DNA of 37,536 bases from CAZAGT01 sp964484515 (GTDB lineage Bacteria; Desulfobacterota; DSM-4660; Desulfatiglandales; HGW-15): assembly GCA_964484515.1 (NCBI GenBank), contig CAZAGT010000009.1, positions 1 through 37,536 on the forward strand, read 5' to 3'. Positions 1 to 8,684 of this stretch are shown one piece after another. Position numbers and translations under genes: made by a program. The notes below the pieces were generated by a model. That model did not search any database. It was not told where the DNA came from and saw only the letters and a list, made by a program, of their open reading frames with translations. The stretch's first letter is position 1, and every line of letters starts with the position of its first letter.

Positions 1-497
1 TCGGTGATCTTTTTGCCAGGTCCCTTGCACCTGATCTGGGCGTTCTTGAGTGGCGTTCCGGTGTGGCGGTCGGTCACGATACCGTAGATCGTGCCGAGGT
101 TCGGCCTCGGCTCCTCCGAACCCTCTTCGGGCGTCGATATCTCCGCACTGCTTTCGGCTATCTGTTTGGCCTGATACATTTGGGTCTTGCCCTCAAAAAT
201 GACCCCTTCACCAATCACGACGGACGGCGCCTGAATGTCACCAAAGACTTTCCCCGGCGCACGGATCTCAACACGTTGCTCGGCGGTGATATTGCCGTGG
301 ACCTCGCCACTGATGTCAATGTAGCCTACCTGGACATCGGCCTCGACCAAACCCTCCTCGCCTACGACGAGGTTGCCGCCGGCCGCGATCTCGCCCTTGA
401 AATGACCGTCAATCCGAATCGTTCCATGAAACGTCAGTTTACCCTCAAACTCCGTCCCCTTCCCCAAGAAAGTGATGACCTGTTCTCTCTTCTTCAT
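1..497 (-). CDS. Bactofilin with C-terminal carboxypeptidase-regulatory-like domain (partial)
   Basis: The gene starts at ATG 497 on the minus strand and runs off the left edge, so 165 codons are visible. Residues about 8-107 form the repetitive beta-helix typical of bactofilins: alternating hydrophobic residues with repeated glycine turns, for example GTIRIDGHFKGEI and GYIDISGEVHGNI. Bactofilins polymerise into cytoskeletal scaffolds at the inner face of the membrane. An acidic linker (about 110-132) follows, and then a second segment from about 134 (GTIYGIVTDRHTGTPLKNA) that has the look of a CarboxypepD_reg/beta-sandwich domain. That second domain is unusual for a bactofilin, most of which end soon after the helix. 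The LysM coiled-coil gene lies 68 bp upstream on the same strand, so the two are probably co-transcribed. The bactofilin call is strong; the fusion rests on one short segment. Confidence 0.82.
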   Translation of the reverse strand, partial: MKKREQVITFLGKGTEFEGKLTFHGTIRIDGHFKGEIAAGGNLVVGEEGLVEADVQVGYIDISGEVHGNITAEQRVEIRAPGKVFGDIQAPSVVIGEGVIFEGKTQMYQAKQIAESSAEISTPEEGSEEPRPNLGTIYGIVTDRHTGTPLKNAQIRCKGPGKKIT

Positions 498-565
498 CTT
501 CTGAAATCTTTCCCCCTTGCTTGATCGAATGCGATGATAACGTCTATTCAGGATAAAGGTGCCCC

Positions 566-1213
566 CTAGTCTTCCCTGCTGGCCGGAACCACCAAGAGCC
601 TTTGCCCTGGATAGATCATATTACTCCCCTCCAGGTGGTTGTAACTGCGCAGCTCATCCACGGTAAGGCCGTGGTTGGTGGCGATGCGAAAAAGGGTGTC
701 ACCGCGACGAACCTCATAGAAACGCCCCTCGGACTGAAAGGCCGGTCTCTCCGCAGCGGAGGGCGATGTTTCCGCCCCTTCCCGCGTTGAGGCCAGGCGG
801 CTCTCCAGTTGGCTCATCTTCTGGTTGAGCTTATCGACCTGCTCTCGCAAGGGCGTCTCCATCTGGCTCAATTTGGTAACCGAGACCTCAAGTCTCTGGA
901 TCTGATCCTCGATGTCGGATACCTTTTGCGACATTCCTTCAATGCGGCCGATCCTGTCGTCCCACTGGTCGATTCGGAAATTGATCGTATTCAAACGCTT
1001 AGACGTGGCCCTGTCGCCGCCTAGGACCAATACGCCGATGACCGCGACCAAGACGATAGCGCCGAAGGCAAACAGGACAAGGTTTGGCACGCGGAAACCG
1101 GAGTCGGATCCGTGCCTGGCACTGCGGACAGGTGCCTCCGGCCTGGAAGAATCCACAAAGGGAGGAAACTCGTCCGTGTCCTCATCGATCCCTTTCTCCC
1201 TGGTATTTTCCAT
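566..1213 (-). CDS. Membrane-anchored coiled-coil protein with C-terminal LysM domain
   Basis: This is a 215-residue protein. Residues 1-43 are acidic and probably cytoplasmic. A single membrane segment follows at about 44-66 (LVLFAFGAIVLVAVIGVLVLGG). Residues about 75-142 show heptad-like spacing consistent with a coiled coil. The C-terminus (about 165-208) is one LysM domain, with the signature YEVRRGDTLFRIATNHGLT and the PGQRLLV ending. LysM domains bind N-acetylglucosamine in peptidoglycan, so the protein probably links the inner membrane to the cell wall. The bactofilin gene follows immediately, which suggests a shared envelope or morphology role. The specific function is unknown. Confidence 0.85.
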   Translation of the reverse strand: MENTREKGIDEDTDEFPPFVDSSRPEAPVRSARHGSDSGFRVPNLVLFAFGAIVLVAVIGVLVLGGDRATSKRLNTINFRIDQWDDRIGRIEGMSQKVSDIEDQIQRLEVSVTKLSQMETPLREQVDKLNQKMSQLESRLASTREGAETSPSAAERPAFQSEGRFYEVRRGDTLFRIATNHGLTVDELRSYNHLEGSNMIYPGQRLLVVPASRED

Positions 1214-1447
1214 TGGAATCTCCTTTCTGAACAGGAATGGCCGCTCGCTTCACCTGCGGCCATCATCTCAGGTATTGTGGAAACCCCTGTGAGCCACGGC
1301 CCAAGCAGGAAGTTATCGCCCATCAACTGGAACTGCGCGCGATCCCTGACCCTGTTCCCTACAGACTATCTTCTTCTCGTCACTACTGACTCGTGATCTA
1401 TCCTTACTCCAGCTAACTGGTCGTTTTCGCTTGATTAGAAGCGCTCT

Positions 1448-1477
1448 AGTTTACAGATAAAGGCCTTAACGTGTCAA
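1448..1477 (-). promoter_or_regulatory. Candidate sigma-70 promoter for the LysM/bactofilin genes
   Basis: On the minus strand a perfect -35 box TTGACA (1477-1472) is followed after 18 bp by TAAACT (1453-1448), a four-of-six match to the -10 consensus. It would leave a leader of roughly 230 nt before the LysM gene. The rest of the 383-bp gap (1214-1596) shows no gene or clear terminator. Confidence 0.45.
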
Positions 1478-1596
1478 TGGTAAAGGCCGCCAGGCGGAAA
1501 CGTGGGAGCAACGGTTCATTGAAACCGGTGTATATGTATAAGTGATGGTGATTTCCGAGTCGGGCTGAAAAGCGGTTTTGGCCGGCGTGAGATCGG

Positions 1597-4500
1597 CTAG
1601 GGTTGGGAAACCGTTACCGGCTTCGTTCTCAGGCTGCTCAACATGCGCAGCACGTCTTCCTGAATGAGATAACCGCAGGGGATCAATATCAATGTGATGA
1701 CGGTCGCAAAGAGCACCCCAAAGGCCAGGCTGACCGCCATGGGGATCAGAAATTGGGCCTGAACACTCTTCTCCAGGATCATGGGCATGAGCCCGGCAAA
1801 GGTGGTCAGTGAGGTGAGGATAATGGCCCGGAACCGCATACCGGCACCTTTGACGATCGCCTCTTCTGCCGAAAATCCATCGCTCCGAATGTGATTCGTC
1901 GCGTGGATGAGGACCAGGGAGTCGTTGACGACCACACCGGCCAAGCCGACGATCCCAAACAGGCTCAGAATACTCAGATTGAGCCCCATAATCAGGTGAC
2001 CCAAGAGCGCACCCACGATGCCGAACGGGATCGCCGTCATCACGATCAGGGGTTGCGTGAACGATCGGAAAGGGACGGCCAGGAGGGCATAGATCCCAAA
2101 AAGGGCGATCACAAACCCCTTCGCCACGGCGGCCATGGAGTCCCGCTGTTCCTTGCCTTCCCCCTCGATGCTGTATCGCATCCCCGGATACCGATTCATG
2201 AGTCCAGGCAGGACCTCTTTCTCCAGGTCGCCCCTCACTTCATTGGCATTGGTCTTGGTCTCATCCACGTCGGCCATGACCTTGATCACCCGTCTCCGCT
2301 GAGCCCGTTCGATCGAGGCATAGCCGTGTTCCATCTTGACCTCCGCGACCTGGTTGAAAGGAACCGCAAAGCCGTCAGCGCTCCGGATTCGCATCTCTTC
2401 GACGAATCCCAGCGACTTGCGTTCCTCGGGAGGATAACGGACCATGACCTTGACCTCATCCTGATCGCGCTGCAACCGGATGGCCTCCGCGCCGTAAAAG
2501 GCATGGCGCACCTGCGTGGCCAGGTCGGCCAGGGTCAGGCCCAGGCTACGTGCCGCGGGCTTCAGTTTGAGCTGTAACTCCTCCTTGCCGGGCAAGAAGC
2601 TATCGTTGATGTCGAATACCCCTGGATACTCTTTAAGCGCCTCCTTGAGTTCATCGGCCGCGGCGACCAGGGCCTCTTGATCGTCGGAGGAGAGGTGAAC
2701 CTCGATCGGGTTCCCGGCCGTGAAGACTGAGCTCTGATAGGTGACCGAGTCTGCATCCTCGATCGGTCCGGTCTTTTGGCGCCACAGCGTTACAAGTTCG
2801 TTGGCACTGATATCCCGTTGTTCGCCATCGAGGAGCTGGACATAGACCTGAGCCAAATGCCCGCCGATCCCAGCCGCTGCGCTAGAGCCGTGTCCCCCTA
2901 CCTGAATCCCGACCAACGAAGTGGTGTGCTTGAACAGAGGTGGGGCGCCCGCGGGTCGTTTTTCGTCTTGCTCGGCCAGTGCCTCCCGGGCGGATTTCTC
3001 CAGACGGGTGACCACCTCCAGTGTGCGCTCGACCGGCATGCCCGCCGGCATGGTCAGAGTGCAGATCAGGATATCGCTTCCGATCTTCGGGAAGAACGAA
3101 AACTTGATCCAGCCGCCGCGAATAAACCCCAGACTCAGGAGGAGAGTCACGAGACCCACCGCCACGGTGGCATAGCGCCAACGCAGATGGAACTGCAATA
3201 GGCGCCTGTAGGGTCCATTGATGAGCCGTCTGAGCCAGCGGGACATCCGTTTGTCTTTACGTTTGGCGCCCTCGGAACTCTGCCGCTTGGCTCCACTCCG
3301 GGCAAGGTGGGCCGGCAGAATCATCACGGATTCAATCAGCGAACCGCTGAGCACCAGGATGACCACGACGGGCAGATTACGAATGATTTTACCGATGACG
3401 CCTGAGCCGAGGAGAAGCGGCCAGAAGGCCACGATGGTCGTCAGGACGGCGAAGACCACCGGTCTCCCCACTCCGACAGCTCCCTCCACCGCAGCATTCA
3501 ACGGAGAAAGACCCTCCTCCTGTTTGCGGAAGATGTTCTCCCCGATCACGATCCCATCATCCACCACGATGCCCAGGATCGTGATGAAGGCAAAGAGGGA
3601 GACCATATTGATCGACACATCGAAATGGGGCATCAGCCAGAGTCCCGTCATGAAGGATACGGGGATCCCGACGGTGACCCAGAAGGCCAGTCGCAGGTCC
3701 AGAAAGATGCCCAGCAGGATACTCACCAGGATCAAACCCAGGGTGAGGTTCTTCATCAGGAGCTTGATCCGGCCCCGTAGAATCTTAGACATATCCTGGA
3801 AAAAGCCGACATCCACCCCCGCGGGCAGGCTCGGCCTGATCTGGTCCACATACTTCTTGACGGCGCTGGCGACCTCGAGCGCATTTTGATCCGCCACCCG
3901 GTAGACCATGACAATGGCGGCCGGTTTGCCCTGAAAACGCGCCATCAGATCTACATCCTCAAAGCCGTCGACCAGCTTCGCGATCTGCCCCAGGGTGACT
4001 TTGCTCCCGTCCGGCCGGGTGATGACCGCCACGTCACGATAGTCGGCGGCATAGTAGCGCCGGCCCTTGGTTCGAACCAGGATCTCACCACCGGTCGTCT
4101 TGACGCTTCCCGCAGGCAAGTCGAGGCTACCCTTCCGCACGGCGGCGGCAACCTGGCCCAGCGTAAGACCGTAACGACGCAACGTCTCCTCGGAGATCTC
4201 GATGTTGATCTCACCCTTGCGGACACCGAAGAGCTCAGCAAGCGTGATCCCGGGCTGGTTGGTAATGTCATCTTTGATCTTCTCGGCCAGGTGTTTGATG
4301 GTCGCCTCCGGTGCATCACCATAGACCGCGATATTGATGACCTGCGTACGTCGGGTGAGCTCGCGCACGACGGATTTCTCGGCCTCATTTGGAAAGGTAG
4401 TGATACGATCGACCTCGGATTTGACCTCATCCAGGAGCTGGGCCAGATCCCAGCCTTTCATGACCTCGATGGTCACAGTGCCAAAACCTTCGCGCGCGAT

Positions 4501-4749
4501 GGAGTCGATCCGTTCGATCCCCGCCAGACCGGCGACCTTCTCCTCAATCCGTCGAATGATGGCCTCCTCAACCTCGGCCGGAGAGGCACCCGGATACTCC
4601 GTTGTAATGGTGATACGATCGAGGGATGATTCGGGCAGGATCTCGACTTTCGCAGATATACCGGCAACCGCGCCGGCCAGCAGGAGAAAGAACATCATTA
4701 GGTTGGCGGCCACATGGTTTTCGGCAAACCACGCAATCATACCCCTCAT
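1597..4749 (-). CDS. RND-family efflux pump, inner-membrane subunit (AcrB/HAE1-like)
   Basis: A full-length 1050-residue RND transporter, the proton-driven pump of a tripartite efflux system. The N-terminus (MIAWFAENHVAANLMMFF) is the first membrane helix, followed by a large periplasmic loop. The transmembrane segment VVDDGIVIGEN holds the two adjacent aspartates used for proton relay in AcrB. The second half repeats the architecture, with a matching VVNDSLVL segment. Length and the twofold repeated topology fit the family. Its ATG overlaps the stop of the membrane fusion protein gene by 4 bp (ATGA), showing translational coupling as the last gene of the operon. Substrates cannot be told from sequence; the divergent N-terminal wording resembles RND pumps of environmental proteobacteria rather than the classical AcrB. 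Confidence 0.95.
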   Translation of the reverse strand: MRGMIAWFAENHVAANLMMFFLLLAGAVAGISAKVEILPESSLDRITITTEYPGASPAEVEEAIIRRIEEKVAGLAGIERIDSIAREGFGTVTIEVMKGWDLAQLLDEVKSEVDRITTFPNEAEKSVVRELTRRTQVINIAVYGDAPEATIKHLAEKIKDDITNQPGITLAELFGVRKGEINIEISEETLRRYGLTLGQVAAAVRKGSLDLPAGSVKTTGGEILVRTKGRRYYAADYRDVAVITRPDGSKVTLGQIAKLVDGFEDVDLMARFQGKPAAIVMVYRVADQNALEVASAVKKYVDQIRPSLPAGVDVGFFQDMSKILRGRIKLLMKNLTLGLILVSILLGIFLDLRLAFWVTVGIPVSFMTGLWLMPHFDVSINMVSLFAFITILGIVVDDGIVIGENIFRKQEEGLSPLNAAVEGAVGVGRPVVFAVLTTIVAFWPLLLGSGVIGKIIRNLPVVVILVLSGSLIESVMILPAHLARSGAKRQSSEGAKRKDKRMSRWLRRLINGPYRRLLQFHLRWRYATVAVGLVTLLLSLGFIRGGWIKFSFFPKIGSDILICTLTMPAGMPVERTLEVVTRLEKSAREALAEQDEKRPAGAPPLFKHTTSLVGIQVGGHGSSAAAGIGGHLAQVYVQLLDGEQRDISANELVTLWRQKTGPIEDADSVTYQSSVFTAGNPIEVHLSSDDQEALVAAADELKEALKEYPGVFDINDSFLPGKEELQLKLKPAARSLGLTLADLATQVRHAFYGAEAIRLQRDQDEVKVMVRYPPEERKSLGFVEEMRIRSADGFAVPFNQVAEVKMEHGYASIERAQRRRVIKVMADVDETKTNANEVRGDLEKEVLPGLMNRYPGMRYSIEGEGKEQRDSMAAVAKGFVIALFGIYALLAVPFRSFTQPLIVMTAIPFGIVGALLGHLIMGLNLSILSLFGIVGLAGVVVNDSLVLIHATNHIRSDGFSAEEAIVKGAGMRFRAIILTSLTTFAGLMPMILEKSVQAQFLIPMAVSLAFGVLFATVITLILIPCGYLIQEDVLRMLSSLRTKPVTVSQP

Positions 4750-5933
4750 GATCGGTTCACCCCTCTGAGCAACACATTCCGAACGGTCATGCCGTCGGTG
4801 ACCGTCTTCAAGGTCGAGATAACGACCATTTCCCCGTCCTTCAGCCCGGACTCGATCATGACATTTTCACCTTCAGTGTGGGCCACCTGTACCTTTCGGA
4901 ACCGTAGCCGACCATCCTGGTCCACGAGCCACACGACACCGCCCTGACGCAAGCCGTTTCGCGGGATGACAGCGGCATCGGATAAGGTGCGGCCCTTGAT
5001 ATGAACCGTGACGAAAAGGCCGTTGGCGAGGGGCGGCTTCCGGGCATAAGGTTTCTTGACCCGAACGACCACGTCGACCATGCGCGTGCGTTCATCGAGC
5101 TGGCCTTCGACGCGCACGACCTCCCCTTGCCAAGTCAGGTCCCGGCCTGCAATCCGGGCCCGGACTTCCGCAGTCGAGCCCGGCCCGTCGCCGGGCGTGA
5201 AGCCCGGTACGTGAAACCAATACAGGTCCTTGTCCTCCAGGGGCACGACGATCTCGGCCGCCTCGGTGGAATACAAGGTCGCAAGGCCCTGGCCGGTGAT
5301 AACATACTGCCCCACGTCGACACTCTCTTGGCTCACGCGCCCGTCAAAAGGGGCCCTCAGCACGGTCCGCCTCAAATTCAAAATGGCCTTGCGGAGATCG
5401 GCCTGATCCGCTTCGAGTCTCGCCCGGGCTGCCGCGAGCTGGGGCTCCTTGGCGACGAGGGGGGGCGGATCACCGCCCTCCTCCTCATCCTCTGACCGGA
5501 GAAGACGCCACTCTTCCCGCGCCACAGCGGCCTCTTCCTTGGCGAGTTCCAGGCGGCTTTCCGAATCCTTGACCTTGGCCTCGGCCAGTGTCACCGTAAG
5601 CTGATAGTCCACCGGATCGATTCGAAGCAAAATATCATTCTTCTTGAAATCACCGCCGTCCACCAGCGCCGGAGAGACCGAGATGGCCTTGCCGCTCACC
5701 TCCGGAACGAGGGCAATCTCCCGCAGGGGCCGCACCGTGCCCTCTCCGCGAACGATGACGGGCTTCGGTCCCGTCGTGACCTGGATCGACCTTACCACCG
5801 GAAGAGGGGTGGGCGGTTTCTGCTTCTCGAGCTTCGGCTTGCTGGCCTTGAGAGCCGCCATACCAGCGACCCCCAAGGCGATCAGGATGAGGGTGATAAA
5901 TACGTGGATGAGTCGTCTTGCCGTCTTGCTCAT
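4746..5933 (-). CDS. RND efflux periplasmic adaptor (membrane fusion protein, HlyD/AcrA family)
   Basis: A 395-residue adaptor. One N-terminal membrane segment (about 8-28, VFITLILIALGVAGMAAL) anchors it in the inner membrane. A lipoyl/barrel-sandwich half-domain precedes an alpha-helical hairpin (about 95-190) rich in Glu, Ala and Arg; the second lipoyl half (RAPFDGRVSQESVDVGQYV) and a beta-barrel follow. It bridges the RND pump and the outer-membrane channel. It lies between those two genes, 36 bp after the channel gene and overlapping the pump gene by 4 bp. A run of acidic residues (SEDEEEGGDPPP) in the hairpin region is a small peculiarity. Confidence 0.93.
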   Translation of the reverse strand: MSKTARRLIHVFITLILIALGVAGMAALKASKPKLEKQKPPTPLPVVRSIQVTTGPKPVIVRGEGTVRPLREIALVPEVSGKAISVSPALVDGGDFKKNDILLRIDPVDYQLTVTLAEAKVKDSESRLELAKEEAAVAREEWRLLRSEDEEEGGDPPPLVAKEPQLAAARARLEADQADLRKAILNLRRTVLRAPFDGRVSQESVDVGQYVITGQGLATLYSTEAAEIVVPLEDKDLYWFHVPGFTPGDGPGSTAEVRARIAGRDLTWQGEVVRVEGQLDERTRMVDVVVRVKKPYARKPPLANGLFVTVHIKGRTLSDAAVIPRNGLRQGGVVWLVDQDGRLRFRKVQVAHTEGENVMIESGLKDGEMVVISTLKTVTDGMTVRNVLLRGVNRS

Positions 5934-5969
5934 GATCGGTTACCTGGTGCTTGGTTGAATACGACGTAT

Positions 5970-7466
5970 TTACTTCGCGACCTCGTTCTGCTCCGTCACC
6001 GATGCCACGGGAGGCACGGAGGGAAAATACTTCTCCCCCTTTACCGGGTCAAGCGCCGGCCAACCACCGCCGAGGGCGCGGTGCAGCCGCACCCGATTGG
6101 CCAGGATGGTCAATTCCACCCCGATCACGTTTTGCTCGGCTTCGAAGCGGGTCTGCTGGGCCTCTAGAACGCTAAGGTAGTCACCCAGGCCGCGCTCATA
6201 GCGCATCTCGGCGATCCTTTGGGTCGCCCGGGCCTCCTTCAGGAAAACGAGAAAACGATCCCGACGCTCCAGTTGCCGCTTGCGGGTCAGGAGGGCCCCT
6301 TCCACTTCGGAAAAGGCCTGCAGAAGCGTGTTGGCATATTGGGCGACCTCTTGCTGATACCTCGCCTTGGCGCCCTCCTCCCCGGCCTTGAGCCTTCCGG
6401 CATCAAACAGGGGTTGAGCTACCCCGAGTCCCAGCTCATATAGTCTGCTTTCGGGCTGGAATAAGTCTCTCAACTCAGCACTCCGAAACCCAAAGGTCCC
6501 CGTCAGGGAGATCCTCGGGAAGCGGCTGGCGCGGGCTACGCCCACACGGGCGTTCGCGGCCGCCAAGCGGCCCTCGGCCGCGCGAATGTCAGGACGTCGC
6601 AGGAGTAGCTCGGAGGGCAATCCGGTCGGAACCGGGTCCAACCGCTGGTAATAATCATCTCTTTGGGGCCGGGCCTCGCGCGTCTCAGGGTAATGGCCGA
6701 GGAGCACCGCCAAGCTCTGTTGCGAGGTGCCCAGCTCCTGAATCTGTAAGGGCAAAAAGGCCTCGGCCTGGGACAGGATGCGGCGGGCCTGTCTCAGATC
6801 CAGGATCGACGTCAACCCGCGTTTGTAGCGGCTCTCCACCAGCTCGACATTGCGACGAAAGCTCCTGATGCTCCGCTCGGTGACCTGGATTCCACGCTCC
6901 AAGGACTCCATTTCCAAGTAGAGGCTGATCACCTCGGCGATGACGCCCTGGGCGACAGTGGTCCGATTCTCCACCGCCGTGAGAAGGTCGGCGCGGGCCG
7001 CTTCCTGGGCACGAGCCAATCTGCCCCACAGATCCACCTCGAAACTCGCCGGGAACGATAATTCGTAGATGTCGCTTCGGGCCACAAGGGTCTGGTCGGG
7101 GATGACACCCAGGATCGGGAAGAGCTGCGTCCGGGCTCCAAGATTGACGTCAAGATTCGGATAGCGGTCCGCCCTGGTCTGAACGAACTGGGCGCGCAAC
7201 TCCAGGATCCGGGCGGCGGCCTTCTTGATGTCCCAGTTGTTTCGGAGGGCCTCTTCGACCAACCGGTTGATCTCGGGGTTGTTGAACGCCTCCCACCAGC
7301 GGTCCCGGGGTAACTGGATCGAGGCCTCGGCAGATTCGTTCTCGTAGGCGTTCGGGATCTCAAGACCGGTATCAGGTCTCGTATAATCGGGGCCCATCCG
7401 CACGCACCCGGTCAAAACACCCATTGCAATCAACATCAGCCAGCGACTGTGAAGCAGACGTCTCAC
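5970..7466 (-). CDS. Outer-membrane efflux lipoprotein (TolC/OprM-NodT family)
   Basis: A 498-residue outer-membrane factor. The N-terminus is a lipoprotein signal with lipobox LTGC (Cys21), followed by the family motif MGPDYTRP. Two repeated halves rich in coiled-coil helices follow (for example RYKRGLTSILDLRQARR in the first and RYERGLGDYLSVLEAQQ in the second), the OEP repeat pattern. Members form trimeric channels that complete RND efflux systems. The start codon overlaps the TetR stop by 4 bp. A short C-terminal tail after the second repeat (LGGGWPALDPVKGEKYF) is usual for this subfamily. Confidence 0.93.
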   Translation of the reverse strand: MRRLLHSRWLMLIAMGVLTGCVRMGPDYTRPDTGLEIPNAYENESAEASIQLPRDRWWEAFNNPEINRLVEEALRNNWDIKKAAARILELRAQFVQTRADRYPNLDVNLGARTQLFPILGVIPDQTLVARSDIYELSFPASFEVDLWGRLARAQEAARADLLTAVENRTTVAQGVIAEVISLYLEMESLERGIQVTERSIRSFRRNVELVESRYKRGLTSILDLRQARRILSQAEAFLPLQIQELGTSQQSLAVLLGHYPETREARPQRDDYYQRLDPVPTGLPSELLLRRPDIRAAEGRLAAANARVGVARASRFPRISLTGTFGFRSAELRDLFQPESRLYELGLGVAQPLFDAGRLKAGEEGAKARYQQEVAQYANTLLQAFSEVEGALLTRKRQLERRDRFLVFLKEARATQRIAEMRYERGLGDYLSVLEAQQTRFEAEQNVIGVELTILANRVRLHRALGGGWPALDPVKGEKYFPSVPPVASVTEQNEVAK

Positions 7467-8116
7467 CGGCCTTCCTCCCTCTCCCCAACACCCAGTCCCC
7501 GCAGAGAGAAGTTGATGATTTGTTCCAAAAGTTGAGCCCTGAATTCGCGATCGTATTCCCGTCCAATGATGCTGCTCACGGCGATTCGGGCAAAATTGAA
7601 ATAGAGCACTTGGGCGAAGATGCTCAATACGTTGAGAATCAAGCCCTCATCGCCAAGGTCCTCAGGCAAGAAAGGACGGAGCTTGTCAGCCAACTCCTCG
7701 AAAAACGGCCGAATAACCTGATCCGCCACGACCTGAAAGGCCTCAGTCGGCTGGGTCATTTCGCGCGTCATGAGTTGGAAATGGCGTACCCGCTCCTCGT
7801 CGGTCAGGGGACCCTCGAGGAAGGCCTGCGCCAGGGCCTGTACAACGGCGGACAGCGACGACGGCGCCAACGCCGCATAGGATTGCTTGAAGCTTTCCTG
7901 GAGCCGCCTGGCGCGCGGCATCCACCGGGTTCGGAAAACCTCGAGGTACAGGTTCTTTTTGTTTCCGAAGTGATAGTTTACGGCCGCCAGGTTACAGTGA
8001 ACCGCATTCGTGATGTCGCGGATGCTGACGTCACGATAGCCCCGTTGCGCAAACTGGATCTCAGCTTCGTTTAGGAGACGTTCTCTCGTCCCGTGATTCT
8101 CGTTCCTTTGAGCCAT
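7463..8116 (-). CDS. TetR/AcrR-family transcriptional regulator (CecR/DUF1956-like)
   Basis: A 217-residue TetR regulator and first gene of the efflux operon. Residues about 10-55 form the DNA-binding helix-turn-helix (ERLLNEAEIQFAQRGYRDVS, then ITNAVHCNLAAVNYHFGNKK). The C-terminal ligand-binding part resembles the DUF1956/CecR type (FQLMTREMTQPTEAFQVV and VRPFFEEL-like wording). An AAGGA ribosome-binding site lies 7 nt before ATG 8116. Because it leads the operon and two palindromes sit within the upstream promoter, it very likely represses its own operon and is released by a substrate of the pump. The inducer is unknown. Confidence 0.92.
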   Translation of the reverse strand: MAQRNENHGTRERLLNEAEIQFAQRGYRDVSIRDITNAVHCNLAAVNYHFGNKKNLYLEVFRTRWMPRARRLQESFKQSYAALAPSSLSAVVQALAQAFLEGPLTDEERVRHFQLMTREMTQPTEAFQVVADQVIRPFFEELADKLRPFLPEDLGDEGLILNVLSIFAQVLYFNFARIAVSSIIGREYDREFRAQLLEQIINFSLRGLGVGEREEGR

Positions 8117-8173
8117 AGATGAATCCTTGTAACTACACAGGCATTTAGGTTGAAGATTGAAGTCTGAAATATT

Positions 8174-8302
8174 TCAGCTCTTTCGCAACGGCCGAACCCA
8201 TGCACACAGCTTCGCCCTCGGGAACCTTCTCGGCCATGCTTTGACCTCATTGGTTACCTTCTCAATAGCCTCAAGTGTCCGAATTTCTATAAGATTACGC
8301 AT
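8174..8302 (-). CDS. Possible 42-residue leader ORF upstream of the TetR gene
   Basis: Within the roughly 250-nt leader between the efflux promoter and the TetR start, an ATG at 8302 is preceded by a purine-rich ribosome-binding site (GGAAGAAGG, about 5 nt away). It opens a 42-codon frame, starting MRNLIEIRTLEAIEKV and ending in a basic tail. It resembles no protein I know and could be chance. If translated, it would be an upstream ORF in the efflux mRNA. Confidence 0.22.
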   Translation of the reverse strand: MRNLIEIRTLEAIEKVTNEVKAWPRRFPRAKLCAWVRPLRKS

Positions 8303-8369
8303 TAGAACCTTCTTCCTTTTCCCTTCCACCTTCAGGCTATTCTGTAAGCAATTGTCGTTCCTTTTTATT

Positions 8370-8406
8370 ACAAACGTTTGTATCAAACGTTCGTTTGAAT
8401 TGTCAA
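8370..8406 (-). promoter_or_regulatory. Efflux operon promoter with two embedded TetR-type operators
   Basis: On the minus strand a perfect -35 TTGACA (8406-8401) is separated by 18 bp from a -10-like TACAAA (8382-8377). Two palindromes sit in and next to this space: ACAAACGTTTGT (8370-8381, perfect) and TCAAACGTTCGTTTGA (8383-8398, 7-bp arms around TT). Both share a CAAACG half-site. Placement between and over the promoter boxes is that of a repressor site. The first gene downstream is a TetR regulator, so autoregulation is the simplest reading. The remaining 8407-8684 shows only the decarboxylase ribosome-binding site. Confidence 0.7.
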
Positions 8407-8684
8407 GCTCTTTCTTTATCGGATGATTTGTGTATATCCTTGAGAGGAAGTCGAAAAACACCCATTTCTCCCTATTCCATGGCGATTGCTCTCGTCACTG
8501 AGTATCTTATACGAACGACTCAGGCGCAAGGCCGAGGCCTGAGGGAAAAAAGATGAAGACCTTTACCGTCTTGCCTCCAGCCTCTAAACTCTTACTTAGC
8601 CTCATTTCTTGGGATTTCACTCCAAGCATGCCGTGCTACGGGGGAAAATGAACCTCACACCGCTCGTTCGAAGGAGTCCTTGTT

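Noticed and set aside
63..524. A 153-codon plus-strand frame
   Set aside because: It is the antisense of the bactofilin gene, whose minus-strand frame shows the real beta-helix repeat.
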